Shown here piece by piece: positions 1 to 5,931 of a stretch of DNA of 19,290 bases. The notes below the pieces were generated by a model. That model worked only from the letters and a program-made list of their open reading frames with translations, did no database searches and was not told the DNA's origin. The DNA is from a bacterium (GTDB lineage: Bacteria > CG2-30-53-67 > CG2-30-70-394). The first letter of the stretch is position 1. Each line of letters opens with the position of its first letter. The position numbers were made by a program, and so were the translations under genes. The stretch is taken from NCBI GenBank assembly GCA_024278555.1, contig JAJRSX010000131.1, positions 1 to 19,290 on the forward strand, read 5' to 3'.

Positions 1-1
1 C

Positions 2-241
2 TACACCTACCAGATCGTCCACCGCGCCAGCCGGCGACGCGCCACCGTCACCTGGGACCGGGAACATGGCCAGGTGTGGGGACCGGTCGCCAGGGAGGTA
101 CGGCGCACCGCCGATGAGTGTGCGGATAACATCCTCTCCATCGCCCCCGGCACCCTCGACTCGGTCGCCCCCCACCTGAAGAGCGACCACGGCCTTCTCT
201 GTCTCCTCGACCGTCTCGGCTGGGAGTTCGCCGCCCGGTAG
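2..241 (+). CDS. C-terminal part of an unrecognised protein (5' end outside window)
   Basis: An open frame enters from the left edge and ends at TAG 239-241, giving the last 79 residues of a protein. It reads YTYQIVHRASRRR at its start and ends LCLLDRLGWEFAAR. I do not recognise a family. It is a soluble-looking, charged segment with no membrane span or repeat. Support for it being real is that the stop falls exactly where the intergenic repeat begins at 242, and that coding-like third-position GC continues up to that point. It converges on prsR, whose stop lies 163 bp away. The start and most of the protein lie outside the window, so no function is proposed. Confidence 0.5.
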   Translation, partial: YTYQIVHRASRRRATVTWDREHGQVWGPVAREVRRTADECADNILSIAPGTLDSVAPHLKSDHGLLCLLDRLGWEFAAR

Positions 242-404
242 GACGCGCGGGGATGGGGGATGAGGGGCGAGGGATGGGAAAAGGACAGCCCTGCGGGCTG
301 ATTGAGATGCCGCTCGAAGCGATCCCCGAATGATCTTCCTGCCGGCCGCAGGCCGGATCCACCCCCCATCCCCCACCCCTCATCCCTACGCGCGTTGCGC
401 GCCC
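242..404. repeat. Stem-loop intergenic repeat, copy R1
   Basis: This 163-bp stretch fills the whole gap between two convergent stop codons. Its left side is a G-rich run of GGGGATG/GAGGG units (about 249-279) and its right side a C-rich complement (about 361-389), so the ends can pair. Between them are two small hairpins: CAGCCC-TGC-GGGCTG near 288-302, and CCGGCC-GCA-GGCCGG near 342-357. The right end (GCGCGTTGCGCGCCCC) touches the prsR stop codon. It shares this plan with R2 (1860-2041), R3 (4124-4250) and R4 (4251-4420). It may act as a bidirectional terminator, but there is no clear T tract. Confidence 0.7.
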
Positions 405-1781
405 CTACCGTCGCGCGTACTCCTTGGCGGTGATCTCGTACTTGTTGAGCAGGTGGTGGAGGGTGGGACGGCTGGTACCGAGCTCGATCGAGGCGCGCGA
501 GACGTTGCCGTTGTGCTTCTCCAACGCCTTGACGATCACCTCGCGCTCCACCCGCTCGCGGGCGGCACGGAGGTCGAGGCTGGTGGGCCCCTCCTCGCGA
601 CCGGAGAGCTCCAGGTCGGCCGGGGTGATCCGCTCACCGTTGGAGACGATCAGGGCGCGATGGAGACGGTTCTCCAGCTCGCGGACATTCCCCGGCCACT
701 CATAGGCGGAGATCGCGTCGAGGGCCTCGCGGGTGAGGTTGACCCTGGGGCCACCGTGTTTTTCCTCGTGCCGTGCCACGATCGCCTTGGCGATCAGCGC
801 CGCGTCGTTGCCGCGATCGCGCAGGGGTGGCAGGTGGAGCTGAACCGTGTTTAGGCGAAAGTAGAGGTCTTCCCTAAAAGTCTTTGCAGTAATTGCATCT
901 TGTAGGTCGATATTGGTGGCGGAGACGATCCGCACGTCGACCTCGATCGGCTTGTGGCCGCCGACCCGCTCGATGGTCCGCTCCTGGAGGAAGCGGAGCA
1001 GCTTCACCTGGAGCTGGAGGGGCATCTCGCCAATCTCGTCCAGCAGCAGGGTGCCGCCGTCGGCGTATTCGATCTTGCCCTTGTTGAGGGCGTGGGCGCC
1101 GGTGAAGGCCCCCTTCTCGTGGCCGAAGAGCTCGCTCTCCAGGAGGTTCTCGGGGATCGCCCCGCAGTTGATCGCCACGAAGGGGCGGCGGGCGCGATTC
1201 GACCGTTCGTGCAGGGCCCGGGCGATGAGCTCCTTGCCGGTGCCGCTCTCGCCGGTAAGGAGGACCGGGGCGTTGGACTGGGCGACCTTGTCGACCATCG
1301 CCATCAGCTCGACCATCGGCCGCGAGGTCCCGAGGATCCGCCCCGCGGTCCCCTCCCGCGCCTCGATCTCCTCGCGCAGGCGGGTGTTCTCCCGCTCCAG
1401 CTCCACCATCTGCAGGTTGCGCCGGAGGATCACCTCCAGGTCGGCGATCTCCACCGGCTTGGCGAAGAAGTCGTGGGCGCCGCGGCTCACCGCGTCCAGG
1501 GCGGTGTCGTGCTCGTCGTTGCCGGTGATGACGATCACCCGGGTCATGGGCCAGCGGCTGCGCATCTCCGACAGGGCGGCGAACCCCTCCACCGAGCTGT
1601 CGGTGTGCGGTGGCAGGCCGAGGTCGAGGAGGACCACAGCGGGCTCCTCCAGGGCCATGGTGGAGAGGGCCTCGGCGCGGTTCGACGCCTGCAGGACGTC
1701 GTAATCGGCGTTCAGCGCCCAGCGCATCTGGGTGCGGATCGACTCCTCGTCATCGACGATCAGGATCTTCGGCTTGCTCAT
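405..1781 (-). CDS. prsR: PrsR, PEP-CTERM-system sigma-54 response regulator
   Basis: This is a 458-residue NtrC-class response regulator of the PrsR type, which with PrsK and RpoN activates PEP-CTERM genes (family knowledge). The receiver domain is residues 1-120, with acidic pocket D10-D11, phospho-acceptor D53, T86 and K108. The AAA+ domain is about 150-390: Walker A GESGTGKE at 177-184, sigma-54 contact loop GAFTGA at 224-229, Walker B LLLDEIGE at 245-252. A Fis-type helix-turn-helix lies at about 426-448. All key residues are intact. The ATG at 1781 was chosen because MSKPKILIVDDE is the normal receiver start and an AGGAGGG ribosome site lies just upstream. A 58-residue in-frame extension to 1955 runs into repeat DNA and was rejected. 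Its neighbour prsK is its probable kinase. Confidence 0.95.
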   Translation of the reverse strand: MSKPKILIVDDEESIRTQMRWALNADYDVLQASNRAEALSTMALEEPAVVLLDLGLPPHTDSSVEGFAALSEMRSRWPMTRVIVITGNDEHDTALDAVSRGAHDFFAKPVEIADLEVILRRNLQMVELERENTRLREEIEAREGTAGRILGTSRPMVELMAMVDKVAQSNAPVLLTGESGTGKELIARALHERSNRARRPFVAINCGAIPENLLESELFGHEKGAFTGAHALNKGKIEYADGGTLLLDEIGEMPLQLQVKLLRFLQERTIERVGGHKPIEVDVRIVSATNIDLQDAITAKTFREDLYFRLNTVQLHLPPLRDRGNDAALIAKAIVARHEEKHGGPRVNLTREALDAISAYEWPGNVRELENRLHRALIVSNGERITPADLELSGREEGPTSLDLRAARERVEREVIVKALEKHNGNVSRASIELGTSRPTLHHLLNKYEITAKEYARR

Positions 1782-1793
1782 GATTCCCTCCTC

Positions 1794-1811
1794 TTGGCAC
1801 GATGTTTGCCA
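1794..1811 (+). promoter_or_regulatory. Sigma-54 (-24/-12) promoter match upstream of prsR
   Basis: TTGGCACGATGTTTGCC on the plus strand matches the sigma-54 consensus YTGGCACG-N4-TTGCW at every position except the last, with the required GG-N10-GC spacing (GG 1796-1797, GC 1808-1809). In this orientation transcription would start near 1821 and run away from prsR, antisense to the 3' end of prsK, with no plus-strand gene downstream. The site is nearly palindromic, and the minus-strand reading CTGGCAAACATCGTGCCA also keeps GG-N10-GC but with about four mismatches. That weaker reading would start near 1785, inside or past the prsR ribosome site. Direction is therefore uncertain. Confidence 0.5.
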
Positions 1812-1817
1812 GTTAGG

Positions 1818-1838
1818 GGTGTCAGCATAATTGACACC
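1818..1838. promoter_or_regulatory. Inverted repeat GGTGTCA-N7-TGACACC, candidate PrsR operator
   Basis: Perfect 7-bp arms (1818-1824 and 1832-1838) flank an AT-rich 7-bp centre in a window where AT-rich DNA is rare. The two-fold symmetry and 21-bp length suit a dimeric Fis-type helix-turn-helix such as that of PrsR. It lies 37 bp upstream of the prsR start codon, next to the sigma-54 match. I saw no second copy elsewhere in the window. Binding by PrsR is an inference; another regulator is possible. Confidence 0.45.
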
Positions 1839-1859
1839 TCGCCGAGGAGCAACAGGGGC

Positions 1860-2041
1860 GGCTCGCTGTGCTCGCGGGGATGAGGGATGGGGGATGGGGG
1901 GCGAGGGGGTGGTCGGCCCTACGGGCCGGATGGAGGATTGTTCGGCAAGAGCCACGATGCATCAAATAAAACGATCCGCCGACCGAAGGCCGGCGCCTTC
2001 CCCTCACCCCTCACCCCCCCCGCGAGCGCAGCGAGCCCCCC
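1860..2041. repeat. Stem-loop intergenic repeat, copy R2 (most complete)
   Basis: About 180 bp between the prsR control region and the prsK stop codon. The left terminus GGCTCGCTGTGCTCGCGGGG and the reverse complement of the right terminus, GGCTCGCTGCGCTCGCGGGG, differ at one base, so this copy has clear terminal inverted repeats. G-rich and C-rich arms follow inside them. Next come the hairpin GGCCC-TAC-GGGCC near 1915-1925, an AT-rich block containing GATGCATCAAATAAAACGAT, and a second GC hairpin near 1978-1993. The AT-rich block is repeated without change in R4. The right terminus lies about 4 bp from the prsK stop. Confidence 0.75.
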
Positions 2042-4123
2042 CTACCCCGGCAGGCGCACCGTAAAGACCGTCCCCTCCCCCGGGGTGCTCGCCACCACCA
2101 TCTCGCCGCCGTGGGCCTCGACAATGGCGCGGGACTGAAAGACCCCGATCCCCAACCCCGCCTTCTTGGTGGTGTGGAAGGGGCGGAAGAGCTCCTTGTC
2201 GACGAACTCCGGCGACATCCCCTCGCCGGTGTCGGTCACCCGCACCACCGCGCCGGTGCCGTCGGCGGCAACCTCCAGGCGGAGCCGCCCCTCGCCGTCG
2301 ATCGCCTCCTGGCCGTTACGACACAGGTTGTAGAGGACCTTCTCCAGCTCCTCCGCGTCGCCGTCGATGGTCACCGGCCGGTCCGCCGCCGGCCCCTCCA
2401 CCTCCACCCCGGGGAGCGCCGGAAGGCGTGCGACGACCCGCCGCGCCAGCTCCGCGAGGTCCACCTCCCGCTTCGTGAGCGCCGGTGGGCGGGTGAAGTC
2501 GCGGAGGTTGGTGGTCATCGTGCGCATCTTGGTGACGATGTCGCCGACGGTGCGCATGGCGTCGCGCTGGAACTCCGGGTTGTCCATGTTGCGCTCGGCG
2601 TTTTGCACGATCAGACCCAGCATGTGGGCGAAGTTCTTCAGGTCGTGGACGAGGAAGGAGGAGACCCGCTGGAAGGTCTCCGCCTCGCGCGCCGAGACGA
2701 GCCGCTCGGCGAGGAGCGCCACCCGCAGGGCCGCCGCCCCCTGACCGGCGAGGGCATCGAGGATCGCCGCGTCCTCGTCGTCGAAGAGGCCGCCGCTGAT
2801 CACCGGCCCGACGGTGATGAAACCGATACACTCCCCCGCCGCGACCAGCGGGACGACCATCTCCACCCGCATCGGCGCCAGCTCGGCCACCGCCGCGGCG
2901 ACCTCACCCCCCTCCTCCGCCTCCCACGTCGGCCGCGAGGCCGCCTTGCCGCGACCGCACAGGTAGCGCACTAGGGGGCCGTCGGCCGGGAGGGTTATCA
3001 CCGCCGGCTCGGTGCCGCGCACCCGCGCCAGGCGGTACGGGCCGCCCTCCTCGGCGCGCACCCAGAGGGAGGCCTCGTTCACCCACAGGGTCTCGCACAC
3101 CATGTGGAGGATCTCCGGGATGATCTCCTCCACCGCCACCCGCCGGCCGAGGCGGTCGGTGAAGGTGAGCCACTCCTTCTGGTAGTCGTACCGGTGGCGG
3201 TAGAAGTTCTGCTCGATCGTCCGCCGAAGCCGCCGCCGGAGCCCCTCGGAGAGGAGCAGCGCCGTCAGGAAGAGGAGGGAGAGAAAGACGAAGATGTCGC
3301 GCGCCAGCAGGTCCAGGGGGCGGTTGAGCCACCGGACCCCCTCCGCCACCACCCCCACCGCCAGGAGATAGCCGCCCACCAGGAGGAAGGTGAGGGAGTG
3401 GTAGACCACATAGCGGGAGACGAAGACCTCCACCTCCAGGAGCCGATAGCGGAGGATGGCGAAGGCGATCAGGGCGACGCACACCGCCGCCACCGCCCCG
3501 TCGCGGGCGGCGAGGTCGACCCGCTCGGTGGCAAACAGCAGGGTCTGCGACAGGTGGAAGAGGAGGTAGACGAGCCACCCCCCCATCCCCAGGACAAAGG
3601 TCTTCGCCCGCCACCGCACCTCCCCGGGGGCGGCGCGGTAGAGGTTCTCCAGGTTGAGCAGGGCCCAGACCAGGGCGAGGAAGAGGAGGGCGAAGAAGGG
3701 GCGACCGGCGACCCCGAGGTGAAAGAGGGCGACCGGCGGCTCGTAGACCAGCTCGGCCTCGAAGATCCACGGGAAGGCGGCCGTCGCCCCCACCGGCGCC
3801 AGGAGGAGCATCGAAAAGCCCGCCCACCGCTGGCGCGGGGTCAGACGGTACGGCCCGCCGCGGGCAAACGAGGCGCTCAGCCAGTACCACCCCGCCGCCT
3901 GCAGGCCGAGGCCGGCGAGGGCCAGGCGGGCGAAGAGGGGCGCCTGCACCAGGTACTCGCCACCCCACAGGACCCCCATCGCGCCGCACTGGAGCGCCAC
4001 CCCCACCATCGCCAGGACAAAGGCGCGGTTGGCCACCGGCCGCCCCTGGCGCACCACCACCACCAGGGCGATCAGCAGGGCGGCGATCGCCGCGATCAGG
4101 GGGGGGAGGGAGCGGTACCACAT
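2042..4123 (-). CDS. prsK: PrsK, PEP-CTERM-system sensor histidine kinase
   Basis: This 693-residue membrane histidine kinase has the architecture of the PrsK family. About eight hydrophobic segments lie between residues 5 and 295. A GAF-like sensor domain follows at about 320-470, then the kinase core. The H-box is HDLKN with H493, the N-box is LYNLCRNGQEA at 597-607, G1 is DTGEGM at 631-636, and G2 is GLGIG at 656-660. All are intact. It should phosphorylate PrsR, encoded 260 bp further along the same strand; the two are separated by the control region and repeat R2. The start ATG at 4123 places the first membrane segment directly after the start, as expected. However, it abuts repeat R3 and the sequence before it (GCGAAGCGAGC) is a poor ribosome site. 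An internal start would cut into the first membrane spans, so I kept 4123. Confidence 0.93.
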   Translation of the reverse strand: MWYRSLPPLIAAIAALLIALVVVVRQGRPVANRAFVLAMVGVALQCGAMGVLWGGEYLVQAPLFARLALAGLGLQAAGWYWLSASFARGGPYRLTPRQRWAGFSMLLLAPVGATAAFPWIFEAELVYEPPVALFHLGVAGRPFFALLFLALVWALLNLENLYRAAPGEVRWRAKTFVLGMGGWLVYLLFHLSQTLLFATERVDLAARDGAVAAVCVALIAFAILRYRLLEVEVFVSRYVVYHSLTFLLVGGYLLAVGVVAEGVRWLNRPLDLLARDIFVFLSLLFLTALLLSEGLRRRLRRTIEQNFYRHRYDYQKEWLTFTDRLGRRVAVEEIIPEILHMVCETLWVNEASLWVRAEEGGPYRLARVRGTEPAVITLPADGPLVRYLCGRGKAASRPTWEAEEGGEVAAAVAELAPMRVEMVVPLVAAGECIGFITVGPVISGGLFDDEDAAILDALAGQGAAALRVALLAERLVSAREAETFQRVSSFLVHDLKNFAHMLGLIVQNAERNMDNPEFQRDAMRTVGDIVTKMRTMTTNLRDFTRPPALTKREVDLAELARRVVARLPALPGVEVEGPAADRPVTIDGDAEELEKVLYNLCRNGQEAIDGEGRLRLEVAADGTGAVVRVTDTGEGMSPEFVDKELFRPFHTTKKAGLGIGVFQSRAIVEAHGGEMVVASTPGEGTVFTVRLPG

Positions 4124-4250
4124 GCTCGCTTCGCTCGCGGGGATGGGGGGTGAGGGATGGGGGGTGAGGGGTGGTCGGCCCAGCGGGCCGGATGGTTATT
4201 TGAGGCGGGCACGACGCGCCAACTTCAATGATCCGCAGGCCGGAACCTTG
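4124..4250. repeat. Stem-loop intergenic repeat, copy R3 (partial)
   Basis: Starts at the base next to the prsK start codon with GCTCGCTTCGCTCGCGGGG, the same terminus as R2. The G-rich arm and the hairpin GGCCC-AGC-GGGCC (near 4175-4185) follow, then a diverged inner block ending AGGCCGGAACCTT. It lacks the C-rich right arm and runs straight into R4 in the same orientation. Confidence 0.65.
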
Positions 4251-4420
4251 TGCTCGCTGCGTTCGCGGGGGTGGGGGGTGGAGGATGGAGGGTGAGAGGT
4301 GGTCGGCCGTGCGGGCCGGATGATTGATCGGCGGGAGTCATGATGCATCAAATAAAACGATCCGCCGGCCGAAGGCCGGCACCTTGCCCCTCATCCCCCA
4401 CCCCGGCGCGCACCGCGCGC
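4251..4420. repeat. Stem-loop intergenic repeat, copy R4
   Basis: Begins TGCTCGCTGCGTTCGCGGGG, then has the G-rich arm and a hairpin of the GGCC-GTGC-GGCC type near 4304-4317. It contains the block GATGCATCAAATAAAACGAT, identical to R2, a GC hairpin GCCGGCC-GAA-GGCCGGC near 4365-4381, and the C-rich arm. It ends in GCGCGCACCGCGCGC directly against the epsI stop codon. Together R3 and R4 form the whole 297-bp gap between epsI and prsK, and I see no other gene there. Confidence 0.7.
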
Positions 4421-5059
4421 CTAATGGGGCAAAAAGCTCACCAGCTCCGGGATGCAGAGGCGGGCGAAGGCGGTGAGCTGCGCCTCCGCCCCCTTCGTGT
4501 CGCCGCCGACCACCGGGATGGAGAGGCGGACAAAGGCGGCGTCGGTGCGGTGGTAGCGGATCGCGTGGTCGATCATGTAGAGCTTCAGCAGGTACTCGTT
4601 GGTCGTGAAGCGGCGTGCCATCTGGTACCAGTAGAGGAAGAGGGTCTGCTCCCCACCCTTGCCGTAGAGGGTCTCGCGGGCGGTGAGGCGGCCGTCCGGG
4701 AGCGCCGGGTCGACGATCTCCACATGGCGCGCCCAGCGCGGCGCCCAGCCGCCCCCCGGCATGCAGTGCTTCGGCGAGTGGATCTGCATCCCCTCACGCT
4801 GCGAGGCGTAGTACCCCACGTAGAGGTAGATCGGGGCGACACCGGGCCGCCGGAACTCGCGCAGGAGCGAGTCGCTCACCTTGAGCTGCTCGTAGACGTA
4901 GTCCTCGAACCGGTGGTCGCGCCCCTCCCAGCCGCCGAGGCGGTGGGGGAACTCCACCAGCGGCTGCAACGGCTCCACCGCCTCGGAGAAGGGGGCGACG
5001 CGCACCCAGGCGGCCGCCGCCACCACGAGGGCGCAGGCGATCAGCAGCCGGAGCTTCAC
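4421..5059 (-). CDS. epsI: EpsI, exosortase-associated periplasmic protein (DUF3485)
   Basis: This 212-residue protein matches the EpsI family, found fused to or next to exosortases. One N-terminal hydrophobic segment (residues 3-19, LRLLIACALVVAAAAWV) anchors it or exports it, with the rest in the periplasm. The family signature is clear: GGWEG at 42-46, LYVGYY at 79-84, then SQREG and HSPKHCMPGGGW (H94, C99). The role is believed to be assisting exosortase or the linked polysaccharide system; the exact reaction is not known. I chose the GTG start at 5059 because it overlaps the exosortase stop as GTGA, has GGAGG upstream, and gives a normal N-terminus. The longer frame to 5284 is antisense-like sequence inside the exosortase gene. 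It is the last gene of the operon, and repeat R4 follows the stop immediately. Confidence 0.93.
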   Translation of the reverse strand: MKLRLLIACALVVAAAAWVRVAPFSEAVEPLQPLVEFPHRLGGWEGRDHRFEDYVYEQLKVSDSLLREFRRPGVAPIYLYVGYYASQREGMQIHSPKHCMPGGGWAPRWARHVEIVDPALPDGRLTARETLYGKGGEQTLFLYWYQMARRFTTNEYLLKLYMIDHAIRYHRTDAAFVRLSIPVVGGDTKGAEAQLTAFARLCIPELVSFLPH

Positions 5060-5931
5060 GCCGCCGCCTCCGATCGACGGCCGATCCGGCTCAGGAGGGC
5101 GCCGGCCACGAACAGGAGCACCAGCGCCGCCCCGAAGACCGCCAGGCCGGCGAACTCGTGGAAGAAGCCCATCGCCACCTTGGCACCGTAGTGGTCGGCG
5201 AGGACGGCGGTGCCGACGATGCGCGCCATGTTGGTGGCGATGGCGATCGGGATCGCGGAGAGGAAGAGCACCCACCGCCGCCACCCGGGCCGCTGGGTGA
5301 GATAGGCGAAGGCGGCGGCCAGCGCCAGCAGCGACATGAGCGAGCGGATCCCCGAGCAGGCGTCCGCCACCTGCAGGGTGGTCGCCTCCAGGTAGATCAC
5401 GTTGCCCTCCGCGTAGATCGGGATCCCCAGGTTGGCCACCACGGTGGTGGCGAACCGCGCCGCGAAGAGCTTCAGAGGGAAGGCCACCGCGTCATAGAGG
5501 AGGTACGGCAGGGGCACCATGAAGAGCAGATAGGCGTAGGGAAAGGCGACCGCCCGCAGCCACCGCCATCCGGCGAGGAAGGCGATGCCGCCGCCGAGGA
5601 CCACGAGCAGGGAGAGCCGCTTGGTGAACTGCTCCGCGCCGATCTCCCCCACCACCAGCCCGGCGAGGCCGACCAGCAGGAGGAGCAACCCCGACCACGC
5701 CGGCGCAGGCGCCAGGGCCGCGAGCCGCTCGCGCCGCTGCCAGAGAAAATAGGCGGCGACAAAGGGGACGAGGAAGCCATGGGAGTAGTTGTCGTCCCTG
5801 GCCCAATCGCGTGCCATCTCCAGGAGGATCGGACCGTAGGCGAACACCGCCACCGCCGCGAAGCAGGCGACGGTGAGCCACGCCCGGGGTGGGCGCACGC
5901 TCCGATCCATCTGTGTGGCTGCGGTGGTCAT
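5056..5931 (-). CDS. xrt: Exosortase (EpsH-type transpeptidase/protease)
   Basis: This 291-residue inner-membrane protein is an exosortase, the cysteine transpeptidase that cleaves and processes proteins carrying a PEP-CTERM-like tail. It has about eight membrane spans. The catalytic triad is in its usual setting: C192 in ADACSGIRS, R237 in NMARI, H258 in FFHEFAG. The N-terminal DDNYSHGFLVP motif (47-55) is also typical. The start ATG at 5931 overlaps the heparinase stop as ATGA and has AGGAG upstream; the longer frame to 6168 is arginine-rich shadow sequence. The stop overlaps the epsI start. PrsK/PrsR and the Daro_2409-type glycosyltransferase argue for a PEP-CTERM (XrtA-like) system, but I cannot fix the exosortase subtype from sequence alone. 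Confidence 0.94.
   Translation of the reverse strand: MTTAATQMDRSVRPPRAWLTVACFAAVAVFAYGPILLEMARDWARDDNYSHGFLVPFVAAYFLWQRRERLAALAPAPAWSGLLLLLVGLAGLVVGEIGAEQFTKRLSLLVVLGGGIAFLAGWRWLRAVAFPYAYLLFMVPLPYLLYDAVAFPLKLFAARFATTVVANLGIPIYAEGNVIYLEATTLQVADACSGIRSLMSLLALAAAFAYLTQRPGWRRWVLFLSAIPIAIATNMARIVGTAVLADHYGAKVAMGFFHEFAGLAVFGAALVLLFVAGALLSRIGRRSEAAA

Noticed and set aside
1782-1955. N-terminal extension of PrsR
   Set aside because: It runs through the palindrome and repeat R2; the receiver domain begins naturally at 1781 with a strong ribosome site.
1831-2138. Short plus-strand frames downstream of the sigma-54 match
   Set aside because: They encode Gly/Pro-rich peptides from repeat R2 and lack ribosome sites, so they do not explain the promoter.
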